Of a stretch of 64,000 nt of DNA, positions 32,321 to 41,225 are shown one piece after another. Below the pieces are notes generated by a model that saw only the letters and a program-made list of their open reading frames with translations, had not been told where the DNA came from and did no database searches. Source of the stretch: Sinomonas cellulolyticus. GTDB lineage: Bacteria; Actinomycetota; Actinomycetes; Actinomycetales; Micrococcaceae. Positions within the stretch are counted from its first letter, which is position 1; each line of letters opens with the position of its first letter. Location of the stretch: positions 1-64,000 of the forward strand of contig NZ_BNCM01000002.1 in the NCBI RefSeq assembly GCF_014656475.1. The letters run 5' to 3'. The position numbers and the translations under genes are program-made.

Positions 32321-32386
32321 GGCACCCGGCAACGCGAGCCGCGGCCCCGAAGGGGCCGCGGCATGCTGCGTGAAGGAATGTCCAGC

Positions 32387-32746
32387 TCAGTGCGAGGGCA
32401 TCACCCGATGGTGCCTCGCCTCGGTGGCCGGCTTGAAGGCCGCGGCTGTCACTGCTGCCGCGATGATGCCGGCAATCCACGAGGTCCAGGATGCCCCTGT
32501 ATGGCTCGTGTACATCCCGATCCACGGCGACACGAACAGGAGCACGCCAAGGGCGCACTGCACGTATTCGAGCCACGGCGTTCCAGGCATCGACAGATTG
32601 AGGACACCGGAAACGATCAGCAGGATCCCGAAGATGAGCATGAGCGACGTCGACGACGCGGTCTGCGCTGTCCATGTCGTTGCCAGCGCGGCATAGAGGC
32701 CGCAGATGAGTGCGACATAGTCTTCCCAACGCGTCCACTTTTTCAT
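32387..32746 (-). CDS. SPW-repeat membrane protein
   Basis: The product (119 aa) has four membrane helices and the SPW signature in LLFVSPWIGMY, after WEDYVALICGLYAAL. The family's role is unknown. The ATG at 32746 has AGGAG about 8 nt upstream. It is convergent with the small lmo0937-like gene. Confidence 0.83.
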   Translation of the reverse strand: MKKWTRWEDYVALICGLYAALATTWTAQTASSTSLMLIFGILLIVSGVLNLSMPGTPWLEYVQCALGVLLFVSPWIGMYTSHTGASWTSWIAGIIAAAVTAAAFKPATEARHHRVMPSH

Positions 32747-32895
32747 GGGTTGCTCTCCTCCCAACTCTCAACCCCCGGTCCCCCCGGGGGACTCGGTCAG
32801 TGCTGGTGCTGGTCGGTGCACATGCGCCGCGCAAGAAGCGCTGGCCGATTCCAGTACACGCCGGAGATCGCATGCTGTAAAGGGCACGAATCGAT

Positions 32896-33399
32896 CTAGC
32901 TGTGGGCCAATTCCTCGGCTCCGGCCTCTTCACCGGCGCGCTCGTCACCGGGTTCGTGGAGCACCATGACGGGACATGCGGCATGCTCGGCACAGGCCCG
33001 GCTGACCGAGCCCAGCAGGAGGCCCATGAAGCCGCCGAGTCCCCGGGAGCCGACCACCAGCATCGACGCGTCACGGCTTGCATCGAGGAGCACCTGCGCG
33101 GGGCGGCCCTGGACAATGCGTGCCACGAGGCCAGCAGGCGGCTCGTCGCCGAAGGCTTCAGCGAGCGCATCCCGGAGCACGGTTCCGGCGTCCTCCTCGG
33201 GGTTCCAGTCGACCCCCGGGTATTCGGCGAAGCTCGCGGCGCTCGCGGGAATGTGCCAGGCGGCGATGGCGGTGATGGGGCCGCCGACGGTCGGCTCCAT
33301 GCGGGCGGCCCAGCGCAGGGCCTCGATCGAGAGAGGTGAGCCGTCGACGCCGACGACGATGCCGTGCGGGGTGCGGGAGGTGTCCTGTGCTTCGGTCAT
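32896..33399 (-). CDS. Universal stress protein (UspA family)
   Basis: The product (167 aa) is a single Usp domain. The ATP-binding signature G-2x-G-9x-G-S is present in VVGSRGLGGFMGLLLGSVS, and the N-terminal strand GIVVGVDGSPLS carries the conserved aspartate. A polar, acidic tail follows. TAGCCT (33411-33406) lies 6 nt before the ATG, so the transcript is probably leaderless. Confidence 0.9.
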   Translation of the reverse strand: MTEAQDTSRTPHGIVVGVDGSPLSIEALRWAARMEPTVGGPITAIAAWHIPASAASFAEYPGVDWNPEEDAGTVLRDALAEAFGDEPPAGLVARIVQGRPAQVLLDASRDASMLVVGSRGLGGFMGLLLGSVSRACAEHAACPVMVLHEPGDERAGEEAGAEELAHS

Positions 33400-33405
33400 G
33401 GGGCG

Positions 33406-33411
33406 AGGCTA
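33406..33411 (-). promoter_or_regulatory. Leaderless-type -10 element of the universal stress protein gene
   Basis: TAGCCT on the minus strand ends 6 nt before the ATG at 33399. Confidence 0.45.
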
Positions 33412-33455
33412 CAGGGCCCCTTCCGGCGACGGTAGGGACTTAGGGCTCCGCCCAT

Positions 33456-34796
33456 CTAGCCGGTGAGCTGGGACCAGACAGCGAGAACGCCGCACACCAC
33501 CATGATCCCCGCGGTCAGCCAGCCGAGGATGTTGGAGACGAGCCCATTGCGCTCATCGCCCATGATGCGGCGGCTGCGCGCAATGAGGAGCACGACGATG
33601 AGGAAGGGTGCAGCGGCCATGGCATTGATCATGGCGCTGAGCACCAGCAGATTGATGGGGTTGTCGAGAACGGCGGCCATCACGACTCCACCGATCGTGG
33701 CCACAAGCAGGAGGCTGTAGAAGACGGGCGCCTTGCGCGGACTGCGGTCGAACCCCCAGTCCTTGTCCAGCAGCGCGCTCATCCCCATGCAGGCCGATGA
33801 GGCCAGCACCGGGACGCCCAGCAGCCCGGTGCCGATGAATCCCAAGGCGAAGACGGCTCCCGCAAGGGGCCCGGCAATGGGCGCAAGCGCCTTCGCGGCG
33901 TCCGCCGCTGACTGGATCGACTGGCCGTGCGCGCCGAGGGTTGCACCGGTGGCGACGACCACCGAGAACATGATGAGCACTGCGAGGGTCATGCCGACAG
34001 TCACGTCGATCCGCTGCTGCCGCCGCCGGCGTTGGGCATGATGGAGCGGGATGTCCCGGTCGCCCATCCCCGGCTCCTTGCCCCGGTCCTCGGCATCGCG
34101 CATCTCCTCGACACGCTGGCCGCTCTCCCAGAAGAAGAGATAGGGAGAGATCGAGGTGCCGAAGACTCCCGCGACGAGCCCCCAGTAGGACAGGCCGGGA
34201 GAGAGCTGCTGGAAGGTCAGGCCCTCCCACACCTTCCCCCAGTCCACCCCCGCCGTGAACATCACCGCCACGTAGGCGAAGAGGGCCACGCACAGCGCCG
34301 TGAACACGTGTGCGACGACCCGGTAGGAACCGAGGATGAGAAGGAGCACGATGACAAGCCCGGCGATCCCGCTCCAAAGGTGGGCGGGCCCGGCCCCGAG
34401 CAGTTCCATTCCGCTGCCCACGGCCATCAGGTCGGCAGAGAGGTTGACGATGTTGGCCACAGCAAGGAAGACGAGGAGGATCCCCACCGTGACGCGTCCC
34501 CCGCGTGGGAAGCACTTCCGCACGATCCCGCCGAGGCTGTCGCCGGTGGCGGTGGCCGTGCGGTCGGACATCTCCTGCACGGCAATCATCAGCGGAAGCA
34601 CGACCGGCGCTGCCCAGACCATCCCGAAGCCGTAGGTCGCCCCGGCCTGCGCGTAGGTCGCGATGCCGGAGGGGTCGTCGTCGGACGCGCCCGTGATGAG
34701 GCCTGGCCCGAAGACCTTGGCCGCGCGCTTCCACCAGGGGCCGCGGGCGGCGTCGTCCGAGCCCTTGCCGAGCGTTCCCCTGTCAGTCGTCGCCAT
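33456..34796 (-). CDS. NRAMP-family metal transporter, non-canonical motifs
   Basis: The product (446 aa) has the 11-helix NRAMP layout. The TM1 motif reads DPSG (41-44) instead of DPGN, and the TM6 motif reads GTSISPYLFFW (213-223) instead of one containing MPH. The methionine that confers transition-metal selectivity is therefore absent, as reported for NRAMP-related magnesium transporters, so manganese or iron transport should not be assumed. A basic loop (HHAQRRRRQQR, about 250-262) follows TM6. Its start overlaps the end of the DUF6328 gene by 14 bp, so they are coexpressed. Confidence 0.85.
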   Translation of the reverse strand: MATTDRGTLGKGSDDAARGPWWKRAAKVFGPGLITGASDDDPSGIATYAQAGATYGFGMVWAAPVVLPLMIAVQEMSDRTATATGDSLGGIVRKCFPRGGRVTVGILLVFLAVANIVNLSADLMAVGSGMELLGAGPAHLWSGIAGLVIVLLLILGSYRVVAHVFTALCVALFAYVAVMFTAGVDWGKVWEGLTFQQLSPGLSYWGLVAGVFGTSISPYLFFWESGQRVEEMRDAEDRGKEPGMGDRDIPLHHAQRRRRQQRIDVTVGMTLAVLIMFSVVVATGATLGAHGQSIQSAADAAKALAPIAGPLAGAVFALGFIGTGLLGVPVLASSACMGMSALLDKDWGFDRSPRKAPVFYSLLLVATIGGVVMAAVLDNPINLLVLSAMINAMAAAPFLIVVLLIARSRRIMGDERNGLVSNILGWLTAGIMVVCGVLAVWSQLTG

Positions 34797-35343
34797 CGCG
34801 GTGCTCCTCGTGGGACGGCCGGTCGTCGCCGTCGTGGGTGATGACCTCGCTCTCGGGCAGCTTCGTAGGCTCGGGAACGCGGGAGATCACGGCCGGCACG
34901 CCGAGGAACATCACGATCGAGAGCAGGCACAGGCACGCGCCCGCCACCCAGGACTGCCAACGGCCCAGGACCACGTCGAAGATCAGCGCCGAGGTGCCCA
35001 TGATGAGCAGTGCCGCGAGGCCAAGGGCCACCTTGGCCGCCCACGCGCCGCTGGCCACGAGTCTGTCCTTCACCTGCTTGCGGAAGAGCCACCGATGAAC
35101 GCTCAGGGGCGTCAGCACGACGACGAGCGCTACGGCCGCAGTGACGACCAGGATGAGGTAGAGCGCTTGGGCGTAGTCGTCGAGGATGGTGAAGCGGTTC
35201 TGGAAGGGCAGGGTCAGGAGGAAGCCCGCGACGAGCTGCAGGCCCGTCTGGAGGATGCGGAGCTCCTGGAGGATCTCAGCCCAATTGCGGTCCAGCTTCT
35301 CCGCGTACGTCTCGCGCCGGTGGTAGAGCACGTACTTCTGCAC
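34783..35343 (-). CDS. DUF6328-family membrane protein
   Basis: The product (186 aa from GTG at 35343) begins VQKYVLYHRRETYAEKLDRNW and continues ILQELRILQTGLQLVAGFLL, the DUF6328 signature, with four membrane helices and an acidic/histidine-rich C-terminus. AGAAGGGA precedes this GTG; another GTG at 35382 lacks a ribosome binding site. Function unknown. It is cotranscribed with the NRAMP-type transporter. Confidence 0.78.
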   Translation of the reverse strand: MQKYVLYHRRETYAEKLDRNWAEILQELRILQTGLQLVAGFLLTLPFQNRFTILDDYAQALYLILVVTAAVALVVVLTPLSVHRWLFRKQVKDRLVASGAWAAKVALGLAALLIMGTSALIFDVVLGRWQSWVAGACLCLLSIVMFLGVPAVISRVPEPTKLPESEVITHDGDDRPSHEEHRDGDD

Positions 35344-35391
35344 TCTGTCTTCCCTTCTTCTCCCACTGCCGTCCCCGCTCACACCGCGCCC

Positions 35392-36279
35392 TCACGGGCC
35401 GGCCTGCAGCCCGCTGTCAGAGAGCGCTTCCGAGGCCTCGACGCTCCGGTCCGTGACCGTCGTCGGGCTCTCGAGGTGGACCGCGTGGGACGGGACGATA
35501 CCGGCCCCGCCGAACCGCTCCATCACCCTCCACTGGGCCACGACGTCCTCGCCCGCGTGGCCCGGGGGAAGCTCGCGCCAGAAGCCGAAGCCGCCGCACT
35601 CCTGAAGCGCCCCACGCCGGTAGAGCACGCACCCTCCGACCCAGGCCACCCTGTACGGAAGCCACTCCCCCGGGGCCAGCCGTCCCTCACGGCGGAGCCG
35701 CTCGGCCACATGCGCGAGGTTGGCCGCGTTGTGCAGCCTCCACCGGCCGAAGCCCGGGGCGATGCGGTCCATCCGCTCGGGCTCGACGCCGCGCTCCCAC
35801 ACAGAGAAGTCGCCCACCTCGTCGGGGCGGCGGTCACCGAGATAGGAGAGCCCCTGGACAGCCATCCCCACGAACCCGCACCCGAGGGCATCGAGCGCCG
35901 CGACGAGGGTGGTCACTGCTGCGGGGGCCAGCCACACGTCGTCGTCCAGGAAGAGGACCCTGTCCGCGGAGGAGGATTCGAGCAGGAACTGCCGGTGCTC
36001 GGCGAGGCCCTGCAGAGGCAGGTGGCGATAGCACCTCACCGGCCGCCCCTGGGCCCGCAGGACCCGGACCATGGCCTCCGCGGCCGGGTGTGACCACCCG
36101 GGCGCGCCGTCGCTCTGGTCGCTGACCACGACGCCGAAGTCGGCGTCCTGCGCGGCGAGCCCCCCCAGCGCCGTGGCGAGCTCCGCGGGGCGGTTGCGCG
36201 TGGGCACGAGGACCTCGAGGGGCACGGCGGCCGCTTCCCTGGCCGAAGCCGCCCACTCGGCCGGCCCGCGGGGCGTCAT
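35392..36279 (-). CDS. Glycosyltransferase family 2
   Basis: The product (295 aa) has a GT-A fold: N-terminal strand LEVLVPTRNRPAELATAL, the metal-binding DxD-type motif FLDDDVWL, and an acceptor-side motif GHAGEDVVAQW resembling the ED catalytic pair of inverting GT2 enzymes. No membrane helix is visible, so it acts at the cytoplasmic face. Its ATG overlaps the stop of the hldE-like gene (ATGA), which ties it to nucleotide-heptose supply. Confidence 0.85.
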   Translation of the reverse strand: MTPRGPAEWAASAREAAAVPLEVLVPTRNRPAELATALGGLAAQDADFGVVVSDQSDGAPGWSHPAAEAMVRVLRAQGRPVRCYRHLPLQGLAEHRQFLLESSSADRVLFLDDDVWLAPAAVTTLVAALDALGCGFVGMAVQGLSYLGDRRPDEVGDFSVWERGVEPERMDRIAPGFGRWRLHNAANLAHVAERLRREGRLAPGEWLPYRVAWVGGCVLYRRGALQECGGFGFWRELPPGHAGEDVVAQWRVMERFGGAGIVPSHAVHLESPTTVTDRSVEASEALSDSGLQAGP

Positions 36280-37736
36280 CGCTGGGCCTCGTCCGCAGGC
36301 TGCCGCGCCTTCCGCGCACCGGGGAGCTTCCGCTCAAGATAGCCGAGCATCTCGAGCCGGCCGCCCGACTCCTCGACCGCGCCGGCCTCGGTGAGCATCC
36401 CGGGGAGGTAGTCCCCGCCCTTGACGTAGATATCCGGCGAAAGTGCCCGGATGAGGGGGACCGCCGTCTCGGAGTCGAAGACGAGGGCGTGGTCCACGGA
36501 GGCCAGGGCGGCGACGACAGCGGCCCTGTCGTCCTCGCCGATGGCCGGCAGCTCGCCGTGCAGCCGCCGGACGGAATCGTCCGAGTTCACTCCCACGATG
36601 AGGAGACCCCCGAGACCCGCGGCCTCCTCGAGGAAGGCCGTGTGGCCCCGGTGGAGCCCGTCGAACACGCCGTTCGTCAGCACCACGGCGCGACCCTCGG
36701 AACGCGCTGCGGCGGCCGCGGCACGGGCGGCCTCGAGGGAACTGATTCCCCGCCGCGGACCGCCTCCCAAGGCGGCGGCGAGGCGCTCGGCGCTGCACGT
36801 CGTCGTGCCCGGGCGCTCGACGACGACGCCGGCCGCCGCCTGCCCGACGTCCGCCGCGGCGTCCACCGGGAGGCCGACGCCGAGCGCGTAGGCCAGGCCC
36901 GCGACGAAGGTGTCCCCGGCGCCGACCGCATTCTGCTCGGGTGCGGGGCGGGAGGCGGTGACGTGGGGGGCGCCAGAGCCGCCGAGGAGGATCGTCCCCT
37001 CCGTGTCAAGGGTGACGAGCGTGTGCCGGGCGCCGGTCGCGGCGGCCAGCTCCGAGGCGTGCGCAGTGGCCCACGCCCTGCGGTCCCCGTCCGGGCACGG
37101 CTCACCGATGAGCGCGGCGGCCTCCTCAGCGTTGGGGGTGGCCACATCGGCGCCGAGGTTGGCCCACGCGGCGGGGTGTCGGGCATCGACCACGAGCGCC
37201 TTGGCCCCGCGCCGCAGCGCGGCCCGATCCAGCGCCGAGAGGGCTCCGAGCCCGTAGTCGCAGACCACCACAGCGTCCGCCGCTGCGACCTCTGCCTGCG
37301 CCCTCTCTGCCACCGCTGCCGCCTCCGTTGGGCTGGCCTGCCGGCACGAGTCGACGCGCAGGAGCAGGTGGTCGTGGGCCATCATGCGGGCCTTGACCGA
37401 CGTCGTCCCGCCGGGCTCGCGCACGAGGAGGCGCGCGCCGTCGTGCGTCCCGACGCCGGCCTCGCCCAGGCACGCCGTCAGCGCGCGGCCCGGCTCATCG
37501 TTGCCTATCACGCCGACGAGCACCACCTCCGCGCCGAGGGCCGCGAGGTTGACGGCGGTGTTCGCCGCACCGCCGGGCGCGTCCGTGACGCTCTCGACGT
37601 CGAGGACGGGCACGGGGCCTTCCCGGCACAGCCGCGCCGCATCGCCCTCGTGCCAGCGGTCGAGGATCACGTCGCCGAGGACGAGGACCCGCGGACGGCG
37701 TGCGTGCAGGGCTGCGAGGATGCTCTGTGCGTCCAT
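36276..37736 (-). CDS. hldE: Bifunctional D-glycero-heptose kinase/adenylyltransferase (HldE-like), copy 1
   Basis: The product (486 aa) joins a PfkB-type heptose 7-phosphate kinase (about 15-325) to a heptose 1-phosphate adenylyltransferase (about 345-480). Kinase motifs: GDVILDRW, DAPGGAANTAVNLAALGA, and the catalytic base in GAGD (272-275). Nucleotidyltransferase motifs: TNGVFDGLHRGH with HRGH at 362-365, VNSDDSVRRL and YVKGGDY. This is the HldE/RfaE arrangement that makes ADP-D-glycero-beta-D-manno-heptose from heptose 7-phosphate together with GmhB. It lies upstream of the GT2 gene and divergent from a GT9 gene. Confidence 0.88.
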   Translation of the reverse strand: MDAQSILAALHARRPRVLVLGDVILDRWHEGDAARLCREGPVPVLDVESVTDAPGGAANTAVNLAALGAEVVLVGVIGNDEPGRALTACLGEAGVGTHDGARLLVREPGGTTSVKARMMAHDHLLLRVDSCRQASPTEAAAVAERAQAEVAAADAVVVCDYGLGALSALDRAALRRGAKALVVDARHPAAWANLGADVATPNAEEAAALIGEPCPDGDRRAWATAHASELAAATGARHTLVTLDTEGTILLGGSGAPHVTASRPAPEQNAVGAGDTFVAGLAYALGVGLPVDAAADVGQAAAGVVVERPGTTTCSAERLAAALGGGPRRGISSLEAARAAAAAARSEGRAVVLTNGVFDGLHRGHTAFLEEAAGLGGLLIVGVNSDDSVRRLHGELPAIGEDDRAAVVAALASVDHALVFDSETAVPLIRALSPDIYVKGGDYLPGMLTEAGAVEESGGRLEMLGYLERKLPGARKARQPADEAQR

Positions 37737-37898
37737 GTGTCTCCTTCCGAGGGGCCACGCAGAGCGCTATTACCCCAGCTCTTCTCCCCCAAGCGCCGCA
37801 GACTCCCCAGGCACCGCACGGCCCCCAGGCGCCGCAGGGGTTTGCTGCGGGAGGGCTTCGGGTAGCGGCGGGGAAAGAGAAGGGGAGGTCAGCCCGGC

Positions 37899-38999
37899 AT
37901 GACGCAGCACGATGGGCCTTTCGAGGACGTCCACAGGATCGCGGTGCTCCGCGGCGGGGGGATCGGGGACCTGCTCTCCGCCTTCCCCGCCCTCAACGCG
38001 CTGGCCGCGGCCTATCCCGCCGCCGAGACGACCCTGCTCACCACGCCCCTGCTCGCCGGGCTGCTCGACGGGCGCCCAGCGCCCTTCGAGCGGGTGCGGG
38101 TCGTCCCCGTCTTCCCCGAGCCGCCGGGCCCCGACGGCCGGACGTGGCGGGATGACGAGGCGACGGCGCGGCTCGTGGAGGAGCTGCGCGGGGAGGGTGT
38201 GGACGTCGGGGTCCAGCTCCACGGCGGCGGCCGGAACTCCAATCCGTTCATCCTCGCGCTCGGCGCGCGGCACACGGTCGGCTGCTCGACGCCGGATGCC
38301 GCGCCCCTCGAGCGCCAGCTCGCCCACGTCTACTACCAGCGTGAGGTGGAGCGGTGGCTCGAGGTCGCAGCCCTGGCCGGAGGCGAGGACGTCGGCCACG
38401 AGCCGGTCTTCAGCGCGGTCGAGGAGGACCACGAGGCCGCACAGCCTTGGATCGACTCCACCGCGCGTGGGCTCGTTGTGGTCCATCCCGGGGCGACAGA
38501 CCCGCGGCGGCGGTGGCCCGCGGAGCGGTTCTCGCACGTGAGCGCCGCACTCGCCGAGGACGGCTGGCAGGTGCTGCTCGTCGGGGACACCGGTGAGAAG
38601 GCCCTCGCCGAGGCCGTGGCGCACGACGCCGCACGCGCGGCTCCCAGCGCGGCCTCGCGCATCGGTTCGGCGGCGGGCCGGACGGACTTCCATGCCCTCG
38701 TCGGGCTGCTCGCGGCTGCCCGGCTCGTGGTGGCCAACGACAGCGGGCCACGGCACCTCGCCCAGGCCCTGGGGACGCCCACGGCATCCGTCTATTGGGG
38801 CCCGAACCTTGTGAACGCGGGGCCGCCGCAGCGCCGCCAGCACCGCGTGCAGGTGTCATGGCGGCAGCACTGCCCCTCCTGCGGGGCGGACGGGACGGAC
38901 CCTCTGGGCCGCTCGTGCTCCCATGAGGATCCCTGGGTGGCCGGGGTGCCGGTGTCCGGCGTCCTCGCCGACGCGAGGGCTCTGCTGGAGGGCCGCTAG
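37899..38999 (+). CDS. Glycosyltransferase family 9 (heptosyltransferase-type), copy 1
   Basis: The product (366 aa) has the two-Rossmann GT-B fold of ADP-heptose:LPS heptosyltransferases: N-terminal VLRGGGIGDLLSAFPALNAL, middle strand VVVHPGATDPRRRWPAERF and donor-site LVVANDSGPRHLAQALGTPT. A C-terminal CPSCGADG...CSHEDPW cysteine motif, typical of this branch, is present. It is divergent from the hldE copy 1-GT2 pair. It probably uses the ADP-heptose made here; the acceptor is unknown. Confidence 0.87.
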   Translation: MTQHDGPFEDVHRIAVLRGGGIGDLLSAFPALNALAAAYPAAETTLLTTPLLAGLLDGRPAPFERVRVVPVFPEPPGPDGRTWRDDEATARLVEELRGEGVDVGVQLHGGGRNSNPFILALGARHTVGCSTPDAAPLERQLAHVYYQREVERWLEVAALAGGEDVGHEPVFSAVEEDHEAAQPWIDSTARGLVVVHPGATDPRRRWPAERFSHVSAALAEDGWQVLLVGDTGEKALAEAVAHDAARAAPSAASRIGSAAGRTDFHALVGLLAAARLVVANDSGPRHLAQALGTPTASVYWGPNLVNAGPPQRRQHRVQVSWRQHCPSCGADGTDPLGRSCSHEDPWVAGVPVSGVLADARALLEGR

Positions 39000-39050
39000 A
39001 ACGCCGGGTCACCGGCACCGGGCTACCGGCGCCGGCTCACCCGTGCCGGC

Positions 39051-39788
39051 TCACGGCCAGGAATCCTCCATGGACCCGGCCACGAGCAGTTCGCGGACCT
39101 CGCAGCCGGTCGGCTGCGACAGCGCGAAGAGCACCGAGCGGGCCACGTCTGAGGGCCGGTTCAGCGTGGTGCGGTCGTGGGGCTTGTACTCCTCGGGGCG
39201 GTCATCGAAGAACGGGGTGTCCATGCCGCCGGGGATGAGGGTCGTGACGCCCACCTTGCCCTTGAGCTCCGCCGCGAGGGCCCGGCTGAATCCGATGATG
39301 CCGAACTTTGAGGCGCAGTAGGCGGTGGCACCCGCGGCGCCGCGCAGCCCCAGCGTCGAGGCGACCGTCACGACCCGGCCGTGCGATGCCCGCAGGTACG
39401 GCAGGGCGGCGCGCACCACGGCAACGGTCCCGAGCAGGTTCACGGCGATGACGCGTTCCCAGTCCTCCGCCGGGACCTCGCCGAGCTCGCCGCAGCGGTC
39501 CATTCCCGCGGCGCAGACGACGGCGTCGAGGCCGCCCGCCTCCTCGGCGGCCTGTGCGACGGCGGCCTCGGCCGCCTCACGCTGGGCCAGGTCCACGGTC
39601 AAGGACCGCACGCCTGGCTCGCCCGACGTCACGCTCTGGCGGTCCAGCACGATCGGCTGGGCTCCTTCAGCGGATGCGGCGGAGACGATGGCCGCACCGA
39701 GGCCGGAGGCGCCGCCTGTCACGAGGATGCGCGCGTTCCGGAGGGGGCTCTGGCTGGTCTGGACGGTCTGGTTGAGGGTCTCAGTCAT
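39051..39788 (-). CDS. Short-chain dehydrogenase/reductase
   Basis: The product (245 aa) is a classical SDR: cofactor motif VTGGASGLGAA, NAG-equivalent CAAGMD, catalytic serine in VTVASTLGLRG and YCASK. It is not an extended SDR, so it is unlikely to be the HldD heptose epimerase. It may modify a sugar or lipid intermediate of this cluster, or be unrelated. GAAAGGA precedes the ATG. It is downstream of hldE copy 2 on the same strand. Confidence 0.83.
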   Translation of the reverse strand: MTETLNQTVQTSQSPLRNARILVTGGASGLGAAIVSAASAEGAQPIVLDRQSVTSGEPGVRSLTVDLAQREAAEAAVAQAAEEAGGLDAVVCAAGMDRCGELGEVPAEDWERVIAVNLLGTVAVVRAALPYLRASHGRVVTVASTLGLRGAAGATAYCASKFGIIGFSRALAAELKGKVGVTTLIPGGMDTPFFDDRPEEYKPHDRTTLNRPSDVARSVLFALSQPTGCEVRELLVAGSMEDSWP

Positions 39789-39856
39789 GATGTCCTTTCT
39801 CAGGGATGGTTCTGGGGTGGTGTTTCTGTCTCGTGGGGCCGCGTCTGGTCCGGCCG

Positions 39857-41224
39857 TCAGTCCAGGCCCGCGATCGCGGTGGCGAGGCCCGTCGTCGACC
39901 GTCCCGGTTCGAGCGGCACGGTGACGACTTCGCCCCCCCAGCGGCGCAGCAGGGCGGTCTCGGGAAGCTGCTCGGGATCGTAGTCCGCGCCCTTGACCCA
40001 GACGTCGGGGCGCAGCTCGGACAGCAGCTGCTCGGGGGTGTCCTCGGTGAAGACCTCGACGGCGTCCACGCAGCTGAGCCCGAGCAGCAGCTCTGCCCTG
40101 TCCTCCTGCGACATGAGGGGCCGAGAGCCGCCCTTGAGGCGCCGGATGGACTCGTCGGAGTTGAGGCACACGACGAGGCAGTCGCCGAGCTCCCGGGCGG
40201 CTTCGAGGAGCCGCAGGTGTCCCGCGTGGAGCAGGTCGAAGCAGCCGCCCGCAGCGACCACGCGGCCGCCGAGGGCCTGCACCCGGCGCGCGAGCGCGAA
40301 GGCCGTGCTCTCCTCCGGCTCGGCGGCCGGGGGCGTGCGGTGCGGGTGCGCGAGCGATGCGACGCCCCCTCCGCCCAGGAAGGCGACCGAGGCAGAGACG
40401 GCCGCCTCAGTGGCTGCCTGGAGGTCCCGCCCCGCACCGAGGGCGCTCGTGAGAGTGGCCGCGAAGCGGTCGCCGGCACCGCAGGAATCCTCGATGCGGA
40501 GCCCCGCGGCGGGTGCCGCGATGTGGACGTCCGACTCGGGGCCGCATACGAGCGCCCCACGCTCGGCGAGGGTGACGACGACGGCGCTGGCCCCCCAGCG
40601 CTCGCGCAGCCGCCCGGCCGCGCTCGCGACGGCACCGAGACCGTCGACAGGACGGCCGGAGAGGGTGAGGAGTTCGGGCAGGTTCGGGGTGACGGCGGCG
40701 GCGTGGGCGATGGGCCGGGCGCCCTGCGGATGCGGGTCCCACACCACGGGTACGCGGCGCGCCGCGGCTGCGAGCGCGGCACGGAGGGTCGGGGCCTCCG
40801 CGAGGCGGCGGCCGTAGTCGGCCACGATGATCGCCTCGGCGTTGTCCAGCGTGTCGACCATGTCCTGGTCCACGAGCGGGAACGGGCGGGGGCCGCAGCC
40901 CTCGTCGATACGGGCAATCCGCTGGCCATCCGCAGTGACGCGCATCTTCACGGGCGTCGGGCCGCCGAGTTCGCCCGCGCTCACGTGGACTCCCTGCAGG
41001 AGGCCGCGGAGCCGTTCGGCAGCGTGGTCGTCCGAGAGTGCGGTGATGAGGTCAACCTCGTGGCCGTCCCCGGCGAGCATGGTCGCCACGAGTCCGGCAC
41101 CGCCCGCGCGCTCCTGCCGGTCGTCCACGTCGACGACGGGCGCCGGCGCGTCGGGGCAGAGCCGCGCGGCATGCCCGTTCAGGTCGATGTCCATGAGCGT
41201 GTCGCCCACCACTGCTATGCGCAC
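39857..41224 (-). CDS. hldE: Bifunctional heptose kinase/adenylyltransferase (HldE-like), copy 2
   Basis: The product (455 aa) is a second, divergent HldE-type fusion. Kinase part (1 to about 295): VVGDTLMDIDLNGHA, ERAGGAGLVATML, VADYGRRLAE and GAGD (249-252). Nucleotidyltransferase part (about 320-455): AAGGCFDLLHAGH with HAGH at 333-336, CLNSDESIRRLKGG and WVKGADYDPEQLPE. Both catalytic sets are intact, so it is not a decaying copy. The GTG has GGAGG 6 nt upstream and starts one base after the gmhA stop. The gene lies in the gmhB-GT9-GT-GT4-gmhA-hldE-SDR run. Confidence 0.88.
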   Translation of the reverse strand: MRIAVVGDTLMDIDLNGHAARLCPDAPAPVVDVDDRQERAGGAGLVATMLAGDGHEVDLITALSDDHAAERLRGLLQGVHVSAGELGGPTPVKMRVTADGQRIARIDEGCGPRPFPLVDQDMVDTLDNAEAIIVADYGRRLAEAPTLRAALAAAARRVPVVWDPHPQGARPIAHAAAVTPNLPELLTLSGRPVDGLGAVASAAGRLRERWGASAVVVTLAERGALVCGPESDVHIAAPAAGLRIEDSCGAGDRFAATLTSALGAGRDLQAATEAAVSASVAFLGGGGVASLAHPHRTPPAAEPEESTAFALARRVQALGGRVVAAGGCFDLLHAGHLRLLEAARELGDCLVVCLNSDESIRRLKGGSRPLMSQEDRAELLLGLSCVDAVEVFTEDTPEQLLSELRPDVWVKGADYDPEQLPETALLRRWGGEVVTVPLEPGRSTTGLATAIAGLD

Positions 41225-41225
41225 G

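Noticed and set aside
39051-39788. SDR considered as the HldD heptose epimerase
   Set aside because: It is a short classical SDR with YCASK; HldD proteins are extended SDRs of about 310-330 residues with a GGxGFIG motif.
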